Shown here piece by piece: positions 26,332-35,194 of a stretch of DNA of 64,000 nucleotides. The notes beneath the pieces are model-generated. The model searched no databases and was not told the origin of the DNA. It was given only the letters and a program-made list of their open reading frames with translations. Numbering within the stretch: the first letter of the stretch is position 1; the number at the start of each line of letters is the position of its first letter. This stretch comes from Paraburkholderia rhizosphaerae (GTDB taxonomy: Bacteria > Pseudomonadota > Gammaproteobacteria > Burkholderiales > Burkholderiaceae), in assembly GCF_004366595.1 (NCBI RefSeq), contig NZ_SORE01000005.1, forward strand, positions 62,001 to 126,000, read 5' to 3'. Made by a program: the position numbers and the translations under genes.

Positions 26332-27471
26332 ATGAGCAATGCAACGCGACAGTCAAGCGACGTGATGCCGAGCCGCACGGGCAATGGGCGTCGCCTGAGG
26401 ATAGGTGGCATGCCGTGTGCGCCCACATCGCTCCTGGTCGCATCGATCCTCGCGGTAGCGGTGGTCGTGCTGGGAAGCTGGTACACGGTTGCTGTCATGC
26501 GAGCCTCTTTCCTGGAAGCGCATTTCGAAGGCGCGTGGGTCAATGCAGCTGCGATGCTGCTCGCGGTGCTCTCAGTGGTGATCGTGTTGCCGGTGATTCG
26601 CGCGCTTAAAGCATGCGGCCGTATTCGCGATGCGGCTGCGCGACGGGATCTCGCGGAAGCACGCGGCGCGCGCTCGGGAGCTCGGGACCAGTGCTATATC
26701 GCGTTGGGATATGCATTGGCGCAGCTGGTCGTGATCCTCGTCTTCCAGTTCTTTCTGGTCAACCATCAGGCGGTCGCCAAGACGTTCTTCCTGGTGCCCC
26801 TGATGGTGAAGACGTTTCCACTCGTACTTGCTGCGTTCTGGATGAACGTCAAGATATCCGTTATCACGGAAGTCCTGGTGTTGATCTGGGGGTTGATCGT
26901 TGCGCTTGCGATGTTCGCGCCAGGTATCGCCGGCAAACCGGTGCGTCTTATCGCGACCGCGTATGTGGATATTTTTCGTGCGGTACCTGCGGTGCTGGTG
27001 ATCTATCTGGTCGGCTTCGGCATTCCGTTGACCGGTATCCCCGTGCTGAAAAGTCTTTCGCTGACGGTGTTCGTCATCGTCGCGTTGACGTTGACCGTCG
27101 GCGCGTACGTCGCGGAGATTTACCGCGCCGGCATTCTGAGCATTCACTGGAGCCAGACCGCCGCCGCGCGTTCGCTCGGGTTGTCGCATTTTCAGACGTT
27201 GCGTTTCGTGATCGTTCCGCAAGGGGTCCGGCAGATCATTCCGCCGCTGCTCAATTCTTTTATCTCGTTGCAGAAAGATACAGCGCTGGTGTCGGTCGTC
27301 GGCGTGATCGATTCATTCAATCAGTCGATGTTGATTGCGTCGAATTACTACAATCTTTCCGCTGTCAGCACAGTGGCGTTGCTGTTCGTCATCGTATCGA
27401 TTCCGCAGACGCGATTTGTCGAGCGGATGATGCGGCGCGATCGCGCGCGTATGCGCGCGGGCGAAGCCTGA
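26332..27471 (+). CDS. ABC transporter permease, polar amino acid type
   Basis: A 379-residue membrane component. The C-terminal ~200 residues are a His/Glu/Gln/Arg/opine-type permease domain: FRAVPAVLVIYL, AYVAEIYRAGI and the EAA loop AARSLGLSHFQTLRFVIVPQ, which docks on the ATPase. The N-terminal ~150 residues hold three extra hydrophobic segments and a basic loop (RIRDAAARRDLAEARG), longer than the usual ~220-residue permease. That suggests one subunit forming a homodimer rather than two permease genes. The ATPase gene begins 11 bases downstream. Confidence 0.9.
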   Translation: MSNATRQSSDVMPSRTGNGRRLRIGGMPCAPTSLLVASILAVAVVVLGSWYTVAVMRASFLEAHFEGAWVNAAAMLLAVLSVVIVLPVIRALKACGRIRDAAARRDLAEARGARSGARDQCYIALGYALAQLVVILVFQFFLVNHQAVAKTFFLVPLMVKTFPLVLAAFWMNVKISVITEVLVLIWGLIVALAMFAPGIAGKPVRLIATAYVDIFRAVPAVLVIYLVGFGIPLTGIPVLKSLSLTVFVIVALTLTVGAYVAEIYRAGILSIHWSQTAAARSLGLSHFQTLRFVIVPQGVRQIIPPLLNSFISLQKDTALVSVVGVIDSFNQSMLIASNYYNLSAVSTVALLFVIVSIPQTRFVERMMRRDRARMRAGEA

Positions 27472-27481
27472 GGGAGACTCC

Positions 27482-28225
27482 ATGCCGTTTATCGACATTC
27501 GCGACATTTCGAAATCGTACGGTGAGGTGCCGGTGATCAAGCGCCTCGCGATGACGGTCGACGAGCATGACGTCGTGTGCCTGATCGGGCCGTCGGGGTC
27601 GGGAAAGTCGACGCTACTGCGTTGCATCAACGGCCTCGAGTTGATCGATGACGGTGAGATACTGGTTCATGGAGACCGTATCACCGGCCCCGGCGTCGAC
27701 GTGGATGCATTGCGTCGGGACATCGGCATCGTGTTTCAGGGCTATAACCTGTTTCCGCATATGAGCGTTCTCGACAATGTGACGCTCGCGCCGATTCGCG
27801 TTCTGAAGCAGAAGAAAGACGAAGCAGAGGAACGCGCGATGACGCTTCTCAAGCGCGTAGGCCTTGCGCACAAGGCGAAGGAATATCCGGATCGGTTGTC
27901 CGGCGGACAGCAGCAGCGCGTGGCGATCGTGCGCGCGTTGGCGATGGATCCGATGGTGCTGTTGCTCGATGAAATCACGTCCGCACTGGACCCCGAGTTG
28001 GTTTCCGAAGTGCTGAGCATCGTGCGCGATCTCGCGAGCGAGGGTATGACGATGCTGCTCGCGACCCATGAAATGGGCTTCGCACGCGAGGTTTCGTCGA
28101 AGGTCTGTTTTTTGTGCGACGGCGCCGTCTATGAAGAAGGGCCGCCGGAACAGATTTTTGGCGATCCGACGCGCGATAGAACGCGCGCGTTTCTCAAGAG
28201 CATTCGGGAAGCAAAGCGTATCTGA
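27482..28225 (+). CDS. ABC transporter ATP-binding protein, amino acid type
   Basis: A 247-residue ATPase. Walker A GPSGSGKST (residues 36-44), Q-loop GIVFQGYNLFPHMSVL, signature LSGGQQQR, Walker B VLLLDEITSALD and the switch histidine in LLATHEMGFA are all intact. The wording is that of the polar amino acid (GlnQ/HisP-like) subfamily, which agrees with the neighbouring family-3 binding protein and permease. The gene is translationally close to the permease. It completes the importer and ends 39 bases before the facing flavin enzyme gene. Confidence 0.95.
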   Translation: MPFIDIRDISKSYGEVPVIKRLAMTVDEHDVVCLIGPSGSGKSTLLRCINGLELIDDGEILVHGDRITGPGVDVDALRRDIGIVFQGYNLFPHMSVLDNVTLAPIRVLKQKKDEAEERAMTLLKRVGLAHKAKEYPDRLSGGQQQRVAIVRALAMDPMVLLLDEITSALDPELVSEVLSIVRDLASEGMTMLLATHEMGFAREVSSKVCFLCDGAVYEEGPPEQIFGDPTRDRTRAFLKSIREAKRI

Positions 28226-28263
28226 CTGATATTCGCGTTGCACCGCGCGACGCGGATCGCGTG

Positions 28264-29286
28264 CTAACGCCAGCCAAGTGCAGGCGCGACGTGGGTCAAG
28301 ATTGACCCGATAACGTGAGCGCAGTACTCGACGCCCAATTGATTCGGCACGGTCAGAAGTAACGTATCAGCCTCTGCGATGGCGTCGTCCTTCGCAAGTT
28401 GCGCGACGAGGACATCAGGCTCCGCCGCGTAAGTGCGGCCAAAAATCGCGCGGATATTGTCGTCCAGCATGCCAATGGTGTCGTCGCTCTGTCTTTCACG
28501 CCCAAAATACATCCGGTCGAGATCGTTCATCAGCGCGAAAATGCTTCGGCTCACGGACACTCGCGGTTCCCGTTTGTGGCCGGCTTTCTTCCATGCGTCG
28601 CGATAAGCTCGAATCTGCTCCGCTTGCTGGACGTGAAGAGGGCGGCCCGACTCATCGTTCTTTAGCGTCGAGCACTGCAGGTTCATGCCCATTTTTGCGG
28701 CCCAGACCGCGGTCGCATCGGAACCGGAACCCCACCAGATCCGGTCGCGAAGACCCTCGGAGTGAGGCTCGACCCGAAGCAGCCCCGGCGGATTCGCAAA
28801 CATCGGGCGCGGATTCGGTTGAGCAAAACCCTCGCCGCGCAGCACCTCGTAAAACACCTCCGTGTGGTGCCGCGCCAGATCCGTATGGGTCTCGCCTTCA
28901 GCGGGTGCGTAACCAAAGTAGCGCCAGCCGTCGATCACCTGTTCGCCGGAGCCGCGACTAATGCCAAGCTGCAGTCGTCCGCCCGCGATCAGGTCGGCGG
29001 CGCCGGCATCCTCTGCGATGTAGAGCGGGTTTTCGTAGCGCATGTCGATAACAGCGGTGCCGATTTCAATCCTGCTGGTTTTCGCGCCGACGGCTGCGAG
29101 AAGCGGGAACGGCGACGCGAGCTGTCGAGCGAAATGATGAACGCGAAAATAGGCGCCATCCGCGCCGAGTTCCTCGGCGGCGACCGCGAGATCAATCGAT
29201 TGCAGCAACGCATCAGAGGCCGAGCGTGTTTGCGAGTGCGGGGAATTGGCCCAGTGGCCGAACGAGAGAAAACCGATCTTTTTCAT
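28264..29286 (-). CDS. LLM-class flavin-dependent oxidoreductase
   Basis: A 340-residue TIM-barrel monooxygenase of the bacterial luciferase-like family. The N-terminal MKKIGFLSFGHWA, the flavin-contact segments FRVHHFARQLASPFPLLAAV and LQLGISRGS, and WWGSGSDATAVWAAKMGM are typical. Such enzymes use reduced FMN from a separate reductase to oxidise aldehydes, sulfonates, sulfones or nitrogen compounds. The start at 29286 begins the first strand; an open frame to 29343 adds no homologous residues. It faces the TauD-ABC run, so two oxygenases flank one importer. Confidence 0.9.
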   Translation of the reverse strand: MKKIGFLSFGHWANSPHSQTRSASDALLQSIDLAVAAEELGADGAYFRVHHFARQLASPFPLLAAVGAKTSRIEIGTAVIDMRYENPLYIAEDAGAADLIAGGRLQLGISRGSGEQVIDGWRYFGYAPAEGETHTDLARHHTEVFYEVLRGEGFAQPNPRPMFANPPGLLRVEPHSEGLRDRIWWGSGSDATAVWAAKMGMNLQCSTLKNDESGRPLHVQQAEQIRAYRDAWKKAGHKREPRVSVSRSIFALMNDLDRMYFGRERQSDDTIGMLDDNIRAIFGRTYAAEPDVLVAQLAKDDAIAEADTLLLTVPNQLGVEYCAHVIGSILTHVAPALGWR

Positions 29287-29539
29287 GCAAGCGTCGTGCG
29301 AACACGCTCCATCCGATGTAGTGGCATACCAGTGAGGAAGCATATCGCGAACGCCAGAGTCACGCTTACATCGGCAAAGAAACGGCGACGCATCGAGAAA
29401 GTCCGTGTGGCGTTCCCTGCAGGCCTAAATGCAGCTTTGTAAATTTTGAAATGTGCAGTTACCAACTGCATCAGTTATTTCTTGGACGCTTGCTTAAGAT
29501 GATCTCCATGAACCCGTCAAACGGGAAAGGGAGATTCTC

Positions 29540-29851
29540 ATGAAACGCGCAGCACTCGTCTTGTTGTTGATTGGCAGCTTGTCGGTGGCACAGCAGGCAT
29601 CGGCGCATGGACGCGGGGGATGGGGGCATGGCCACGGTCACGGTGGTGGCAATGGCGGCGCGGTAGTGGGGGCCCTCATCGGCGGCGCGTTGCTAGGTGC
29701 GCTCGTCACGTCGGTTGCGAATGCGCAGCCTACGTACGCGCAGCCGGTCTATCAGCAACCGGCGTATGGGCAACCGGTTTATACACAACCGCCGGCGGCC
29801 GCTTGCTATGACAGCTATCAGCGCGCGTATGTACCGTGCCAGGGTGGCTAA
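29540..29851 (+). CDS. Small secreted Gly/His- and PxYxQP-rich protein
   Basis: A 103-residue predicted exported protein. The signal peptide covers residues 1-22 (ending ASA). Then come a Gly/His block (HGRGGWGHGHGHGGG), a glycine-zipper-like hydrophobic stretch (VVGALIGGALLGALV) and five imperfect repeats of QPxYxQPxY, ending in a two-cysteine tail. The architecture is common in short Burkholderia envelope proteins of unknown role. The His block could bind metal and the zipper could insert in a membrane, both only inference. GGGAAAGGGAGA before the ATG supports the start. Confidence 0.8.
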   Translation: MKRAALVLLLIGSLSVAQQASAHGRGGWGHGHGHGGGNGGAVVGALIGGALLGALVTSVANAQPTYAQPVYQQPAYGQPVYTQPPAAACYDSYQRAYVPCQGG

Positions 29852-30228
29852 GGAGTAGCGGCTTCTCCCGGGGGCGGCGGGTTTGGCCGAAGACGCGCAA
29901 AGCGCTGTAAGACAATGAAAGTGTTGCTGTCTTTCGCTTCCCTAAGGTTCCGCCCTCTTCCAGGTGAATGACCATTTCCGATCATCCCCGTCATAGTAAA
30001 GCGCGCGATACGGCCGATGATCGACCCATAGTTCAGGTTGGCTAAAGAGCTCGGCACATTCCCAAACGACCGTGTACTATCGAGCGACTCGCAACGAGCG
30101 TGGTCTGTTCGACCAGCGTTTACGCATCGCCGACACGCGCGCGTTGATCGCATAAGAAAGCCACGCAAGTGCGGTGTTTTGTACACACCAGCCGCCCTTC
30201 ATTGGGTGGCATTCACTTGGGAAGCAAG
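29852..30228. other. Intergenic region, no supported gene
   Basis: About 375 bases between two same-strand genes. Open frames here are short and lack recognisable content; the promoter of the glutathione transferase gene is expected in the 3' half. Confidence 0.4.
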
Positions 30229-30858
30229 ATGACCATCAAGCTCAAGCTTTGGGGTTTCAGCGGATCAACCTATGTCCGGACCGTGCGGATGCTTTTGGCG
30301 GAGAAAGGCTTCACGGATTACGAGCAGGTTCCTGTCAATGTACTGAAGGGCGAGCCGCGTGAAAGCGAGCATTTAGTGCGGCACCCGTTCGGCAAGGTGC
30401 CGGTGGTTGACGTGGACGGATTCCGGATCATGGAGACGTCGGCGATCATGCGTTATCTCGACACCGTGTTGCCCGGCCCGTCGTTGACCCCTGCAACGCC
30501 GAAGGATCGAGCGCGCATGGACATGGTGACCAGCATCGTCGATTCGTATGGTTATGGTCCACTAGTGAGTGTCGCCGGTTACTACCTGTTTCCGGATTTC
30601 ATTGGTGGCCAGAACGACGACGCGCTTAAGGCTGCGCTCGAAAAAAGTCGCGTCGTTCTGAACGAGTTGATGCGCATCAAAGGCGAATCGCCGTATCTCG
30701 CGGGTGACGCGTTGAGCATTGCCGATCTTTATCTGGCGCCAATCGTGAACTATGTGGCGCTTACACCGCATAGTGATGAAATCCTGGCCTTGCCTGGCGT
30801 TGGACCCTGGTGGGACCGTGTTGTCGCGCATGACAGTTTCCGCTCGACCGCGCCCTGA
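30229..30858 (+). CDS. Glutathione S-transferase family protein
   Basis: A 209-residue cytosolic GST. The thioredoxin-like domain covers residues 1-80: KLWGFSGSTYVRTVRMLLAE carries a Ser/Thr likely to activate glutathione; HPFGKVPVVDVDGFRIMETS gives the cis-proline and the glutathione-binding ETS. The all-alpha domain follows, with the conserved capping motif LSIADLYLAPI near residue 165. Substrates are unknown; detoxification or dehalogenation are usual. The start at 30229 lies just before the first beta strand. Confidence 0.92.
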   Translation: MTIKLKLWGFSGSTYVRTVRMLLAEKGFTDYEQVPVNVLKGEPRESEHLVRHPFGKVPVVDVDGFRIMETSAIMRYLDTVLPGPSLTPATPKDRARMDMVTSIVDSYGYGPLVSVAGYYLFPDFIGGQNDDALKAALEKSRVVLNELMRIKGESPYLAGDALSIADLYLAPIVNYVALTPHSDEILALPGVGPWWDRVVAHDSFRSTAP

Positions 30859-30881
30859 TAAACAGCAGTTATTTGGTAGTT

Positions 30882-30912
30882 GGGGCCATCGCGCTAATGG
30901 CGGCATGGCCCC
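30882..30912. terminator. Hairpin between convergent genes
   Basis: Arms GGGGCCAT (30882-30889) and ATGGCCCC (30905-30912) pair exactly around 15 bases. The site lies between the facing ends of the glutathione transferase and SRPBCC genes and could serve both. No T-run follows in either direction. Confidence 0.4.
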
Positions 30913-30988
30913 TTGCAACTTCAGCGACATCGTGACGCGCATGTAGGCGAACGCACGCGCTCGCCACCGCGGTCTATCGCACTTGCCA

Positions 30989-31435
30989 TCACTCAGGGAT
31001 ATCAGGCTCGACCAATCGCGCCAGCTGAAGCAGCGATTCCTGCCAGCCGAGATAGCACATCTCCACAGGAATGACTTCGGGTATGCCCTCCTGCACAACG
31101 GTGAGTTCCGTTCCGCAGGACACCTGTCGCAATGACACGGTAACGTGCATCTGACCGGGCAGATTTGGGTCGTCGAAGCTGTCCGAGTACCGGATCTTCT
31201 CGAACGGCACCAGTTCGATGTATTCGCCGCCGAACGAGTGACTGTTTCCGGTGCTGAAGTTACGGAAAGACATCTTGTGCGTGCCACCGACGCGGGCGTC
31301 CAGGTGGTGCACCTGACAGGTAAAGCCGTACGGCGGTAGCCACTTTGCCATGGCGTCGGGTTCGAGAAAAGCGCGATAAACGCGTTCGGGGGGCGCGCGC
31401 AACACGCGGTGCAGACGGACGGTTCCGGTAGTCAT
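30989..31435 (-). CDS. SRPBCC/AHSA1-type START-like protein
   Basis: A 148-residue protein of the SRPBCC superfamily (Activator of Hsp90 ATPase homologue 1-like), a helix-grip fold with a hydrophobic pocket. Visible markers are RVLRAPPERVYRAFLEPDAM, then KWLPPYGFTC, and the C-terminal helix start GWQESLLQLARLVE. Bacterial members bind unknown lipid-like ligands and often sit with ArsR-type regulators; none is here. AGGAAG seven bases before the ATG at 31435 sets the start. The gene converges with the GST gene. Confidence 0.88.
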   Translation of the reverse strand: MTTGTVRLHRVLRAPPERVYRAFLEPDAMAKWLPPYGFTCQVHHLDARVGGTHKMSFRNFSTGNSHSFGGEYIELVPFEKIRYSDSFDDPNLPGQMHVTVSLRQVSCGTELTVVQEGIPEVIPVEMCYLGWQESLLQLARLVEPDIPE

Positions 31436-32199
31436 GGTGTGCTTCCTTTCAATGGAGATTGGACACACTGCTACGACGATGGATCGAAGCCAGAATCGAC
31501 ATTGGGCGAAGTTGCGGCGCAAAAAAATCGATTTTTCCCAACGACGAGGAGCCATCGCGACAGACGCTGCCTTGCTAAATCCTTTCTATCCCATCAATCA
31601 TGTTGCGGCTAACTTGACCCTGAACGCACCATGGTCGTGCAGCACACGCTGCGCAGCATTCCGAAATATCCAGTCGAGCGATGCGCCGATCTACGAGATT
31701 ACGATTTCCTTCGCTGTTCTCCACCACTTGCCGACCCAAACACCGCACGAGCGCGTCATAGCCTCGTGGGTAAACGTCGCGCGCGCGAATAGCAGCATCG
31801 TTGCTAAGCGTGCACCAGGGAAAGTCCCGCACCACGATGTGTGCCGCCTCAAGCGTGTCCAACCCGTTGCTTCGATGCTCGACATTCATCGAAAAAATTT
31901 TCGATGCATCTTTGCCTCCGAAGTAAACCCAAGCGACACAAGCACTTGCGATACGGACTCCGTCAACCGCAACGTCATGCACGGCGGGACGCTATACGTT
32001 CCGATGATTTTTTATCGAAATTGAAATTGCCATCGGACAGTCATTTTTTTCGACCACGCTTGCGGATGATTTCTCGTGCGTCGACCTGAGCAGTTAAGCA
32101 GTTCGTCTAAGCACGCGCGAAACGTGCCCTGAGTGTAATGCAAATGCAGGGCAGCGTTTCATGTCGTACCTACCCTCCCTTTGGATGCTTACACACAAG
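31436..32199. other. A/T-richer intergenic region before phospholipase C
   Basis: About 760 bases without a convincing gene. A 135-codon minus-strand frame (31575-31982) has atypical composition and no family signature; a plus-strand frame overlapping it is no better. The last 250 bases are A/T-rich with several T-runs (around 32008-32050) and should hold the phospholipase promoter. Decayed sequence or foreign DNA is possible. Confidence 0.4.
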
Positions 32200-34296
32200 A
32201 TGACTTCAAATAGCCGACGCGATTTCTTGCGCGCTGCTGCTCAAGCAGCTGGCGCAGCGACTGCACTCGGAACGGTGCCCCTCGGAATTCAGAAAGCATT
32301 GGCGATTCCCGCGAACAACGCCACGGGCACGATCGAGGACGTTGAGCACATCGTCGTGTTCATGCAGGAGAACCGTTCATTCGACAACTACTTCGGCTCG
32401 TTGCGCGGCGTGCGCGGTTTCGGCGATACGCGCACAATTCCGCTGCCAAGCGGCAAGCCGGTGTTTTTTCAGCCTGCTTCAACGCCCGACGGTTACCTGC
32501 TGCCGTTCCGCCCGAACCTGCCGAACCTGGGCTCGCAGTTCGTGCAGGACCTGGACCACAGCTGGTCTGGCACGCACGCCGCGTGGAACCAGGGCCGTTA
32601 TGACCAGTGGGTGCCGGCCAAGGGCACGACGTCGATGTTCTACATGACGCGCGCGGACATCCCGTTCCAGTACGCGCTCGCCGACGCGTTTACGATTGCC
32701 GACGCGTACCACTGCTCCGCGATGACGCCGACCGACCCGAATCGCTACTACATGTGGACCGGCTGGGTCGGCAATGATGGCAGTGGCGGCGGCCCGGTGA
32801 TCGACAACGCGGAAGCCGGCTATTCGTGGAGCACGTTCCCGGAGAAGCTCCAGGCAGCGGGCATTTCGTGGAAGGTCTACCAGGACATGGGCTCGGGCCT
32901 CAATCCGTCGACCGGCTGGGGCGACGATCAGAACCCGTTCATCGGCAACTTCGGCGATACGTCGCTGCTGTTCTTCAAGCAATACCAGAACGCGCAACCG
33001 GGCAGCCCGCTGTTCCAGGGGGCACGCACCGGCACGCAGGTAATCAACAGCGGCAACTACTTCGACATCCTGCTCAATGACGTCAAGAACAACACGTTGC
33101 CGCAAGTGTCGTACATCACCGCGCCGGAAGCGTTCTCCGAGCACGGCAACTGGCCGCCGAGCTATGGTGCGTGGTACGTCGACCAGGTGCTGCAGGCACT
33201 GACGTCGAATCCGGAAGTGTGGAGCAAGACCGTGCTGCTGCTGATGTATGACGAGAACGACGGTCTGTTCGACCATATTGCGCCGCCGTATGCATCGTCG
33301 ACGCCGGATACCGGCATGTCCACCGTATCGACGGTCAATGAGTTCTTCGCCGGCAACAGCGGCAACCAGCCGGGCCCGTACGGTATGGGACCGCGCGTGC
33401 CGATGATTGCGATCTCGCCGTGGTCGAAGGGCGGCTACGTGTGCTCGGAAGTGTTCGACCACACGTCGGTGATCCGCTTCATCGAGAAGCGCTTCGGCCG
33501 CAACGGCAACCTGAACGAGACGAACATCACGCCGTGGCGCCGTACGGTGGCCGGCGACCTGACGTCGATGTTCAACTTCAAGAATCCGAATCGCGGCTTT
33601 CCGAACCTGCCCGCTACGTCGTTCCCGGCTGACAAGAACCGTCATCCGAGCGTCGTGCCGGCGGTGCCGGGCACGCAGGTGATGCCGAAACAGGAACCGG
33701 GCCAGCGTCCCGCGCGCGCACTGCCGTACGAGTTTTTCGTGCGCGGCCATGCGACCGCCGACGGCACGGGCTTCCAGCTGCATATCACCAACACCGGTCA
33801 TGCGGGCGCGAACTTCCTCGTGTACTCGGGCAACCCGACGGACCTGCCGCGCAGCTATACGGTCGAGAAGGGCAAGGACCTCGCGGACAAGCTGATGCTC
33901 GCGCCGGGCGGCAAGTTCGACTTCTCGGTGTTCGGGCCGAACGGCTATCTGCGCCGCTTCGTCGGCGTGGTCGACTCGACGGGCGGCAAGCACGGCGTGA
34001 TGATGGAAATCGCCGATGGCTTCGACGTCGCGAACGGCAACCTGCAACTGAAGCTAAAGAACGGTAGCAATAAACCTTGCACGTTCAAGGCCGTCAGCGC
34101 CTACGATTCGCATATCGACGGCAACCTGCGCGTGCGCGGCGACGACTCCAGCACGGTGATGGTCAATCTGCAGAAGTCGGACGGCTGGTACGACCTGACG
34201 ATCACGGTCGACATCGATGCGAACGCGCTGTGGCGTATCGCGGGGCACGTCGAAACGGGCCGTGAAAGCATGTCGGATCCGGCGCTCGGTAGTTGA
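32200..34296 (+). CDS. Phosphocholine-specific phospholipase C (PlcN/PlcH-like)
   Basis: A ~698-residue secreted phospholipase C that splits phosphatidylcholine-type lipids into diacylglycerol and a phospho-headgroup. A Tat signal (SRRDFLRAAAQAAG) precedes the alkaline-phosphatase-like catalytic domain: IVVFMQENRSFDNYFGSLRG holds the nucleophile region, MTPTDPNRYYMWTG, then LLMYDENDGLFDHIAPP and the metal site FDHTSVIRFIEKRFG. Two C-terminal DUF756 repeats follow (from about residues 510 and 610). ATGs at 32161 and 32185 are also in frame but would lengthen the region before the twin arginines. Export folded through Tat is expected. A small lipoprotein gene follows. Confidence 0.93.
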   Translation: MTSNSRRDFLRAAAQAAGAATALGTVPLGIQKALAIPANNATGTIEDVEHIVVFMQENRSFDNYFGSLRGVRGFGDTRTIPLPSGKPVFFQPASTPDGYLLPFRPNLPNLGSQFVQDLDHSWSGTHAAWNQGRYDQWVPAKGTTSMFYMTRADIPFQYALADAFTIADAYHCSAMTPTDPNRYYMWTGWVGNDGSGGGPVIDNAEAGYSWSTFPEKLQAAGISWKVYQDMGSGLNPSTGWGDDQNPFIGNFGDTSLLFFKQYQNAQPGSPLFQGARTGTQVINSGNYFDILLNDVKNNTLPQVSYITAPEAFSEHGNWPPSYGAWYVDQVLQALTSNPEVWSKTVLLLMYDENDGLFDHIAPPYASSTPDTGMSTVSTVNEFFAGNSGNQPGPYGMGPRVPMIAISPWSKGGYVCSEVFDHTSVIRFIEKRFGRNGNLNETNITPWRRTVAGDLTSMFNFKNPNRGFPNLPATSFPADKNRHPSVVPAVPGTQVMPKQEPGQRPARALPYEFFVRGHATADGTGFQLHITNTGHAGANFLVYSGNPTDLPRSYTVEKGKDLADKLMLAPGGKFDFSVFGPNGYLRRFVGVVDSTGGKHGVMMEIADGFDVANGNLQLKLKNGSNKPCTFKAVSAYDSHIDGNLRVRGDDSSTVMVNLQKSDGWYDLTITVDIDANALWRIAGHVETGRESMSDPALGS

Positions 34297-34319
34297 TGCT
34301 GTAGGCGCTGGGGGAGGCA

Positions 34320-34354
34320 GCGGTCGGCCGCATCGTCAGGATGCGGCCGACCGC
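34320..34354. terminator. Perfect 15-bp hairpin after phospholipase C
   Basis: Arms 34320-34334 (GCGGTCGGCCGCATC) and 34340-34354 are exact reverse complements around the loop GTCAG. It begins 23 bases after the phospholipase stop codon and is probably its terminator. There is no T-run. It may partly uncouple the next small lipoprotein gene from phospholipase transcription. Confidence 0.5.
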
Positions 34355-34374
34355 GAAGACGCGATACAAATGGA

Positions 34375-34713
34375 ATGAACAGGTTCGGATCGTGGCACGC
34401 ATCGGTGGATGCGGGTGAGCGATCCGGCTGTCAGGGCAAGGAGAAGATTCTGCGGCATCTATCGTTTAACTGGCGCGGGCCTGCAGTGCTGCTGGCCTGT
34501 TTGTGGGTAGCTGCATGCGGCGACGGCAGCAGTGCGTCGTCGGATAACGCGGCTTCGGACGCAACTGCGCAGGGTTCGGGAACCAGTCAGTCCACGATGG
34601 GCGGCAACGACACGCCGACAGGCTTGCCGGCGGCGCCGTGGGCAGCGGCTTCGTCACCCAAGCCGGCATCCGGCGCGTTGTTACCGCCGGTGATTCATAC
34701 CGTCGACGACTAG
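34375..34713 (+). CDS. Small lipoprotein after phospholipase C
   Basis: A predicted lipoprotein of up to 112 residues. A basic-hydrophobic signal (NWRGPAVLLACLWVAAC) ends in a VAAC lipobox; the mature part (GDGSSASSDNAASDATAQGS) is a low-complexity Ser/Ala/Gly/Pro tail of about 60 residues without a fold. ATG 34375 gives a 31-residue lead before the hydrophobic core, which is long; AAGGAGA at 34438-34444 stands just before in-frame ATT/CTG codons (34447, 34450), so translation may start there at a rare codon. The function is unknown; position suggests a link with the phospholipase. Confidence 0.6.
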   Translation: MNRFGSWHASVDAGERSGCQGKEKILRHLSFNWRGPAVLLACLWVAACGDGSSASSDNAASDATAQGSGTSQSTMGGNDTPTGLPAAPWAAASSPKPASGALLPPVIHTVDD

Positions 34714-34901
34714 CGGCTGCATGCGACGCGTGGCGCCGAATGCCACGGGCGACCGGGCGTTACTCCGGCTGCTATGTCCGCATCACTGTGTCGGGCGATT
34801 CTTCCGACCGTACGCTGGCGAGTGATGCGCACCTTCACACCTGCGGCGCAGGCACCCGTGGGTTTGATCATTGTGGCTCATTTGCGCGGGCCTTACATCA
34901 T

Positions 34902-35177
34902 TCAGTCATCGAGTGAAGAAGGCACTGCGTGCATTGCTTTGACCGTCGCCGGCTGCGGTGCGTCCGGTTCACACTGTGGACGGCTCTTAAGCCAAAGTCC
35001 GAACTCGCGCATGACCTCGACGACAGGCCTCAGCCGCTCACCGTCTTGAGTGAGCTGATACTCGACTTTTACCGGCACCTCGGCGAATACCGTCCGCCGC
35101 ACGAGGCTTGCCTGTTCGAGTGCTCGCAAATCGAGCGTCAACATGCGCTGCGAGATTTCTGGCACATGAATCAGCAA
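34902..35177 (-). pseudogene. HxlR-family regulator, N-terminally truncated
   Basis: The 91 codons match the C-terminal two thirds of an HxlR-type winged helix: PEISQRMLTLDLRALEQASL (recognition helix), then RRTVFAEVPVKVEYQLTQDG (the wing) and LRPVVEVMREFGLWL. The usual first 30-40 residues, with the redox or effector-sensing cysteine and helices 1-2, are missing. The frame can be read back only into the end of the neighbouring lipoprotein gene, in another frame, so the junction at about 35190 looks like a deletion. The available start (TTG) has no good ribosome site. Probably inactive, though a short DNA-binding protein cannot be excluded. Confidence 0.6.
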
Positions 35178-35194
35178 TGCGCGGCCTTTTGCGT

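Noticed and set aside
31575-31982. 135-codon minus-strand frame before phospholipase C
   Set aside because: No signature, odd composition with many Cys and Arg, no ribosome site; treated as non-coding.
32479-34047. 522-codon open frame antisense to phospholipase C
   Set aside because: Same type of shadow frame; the plus strand carries the Tat signal and catalytic motifs.
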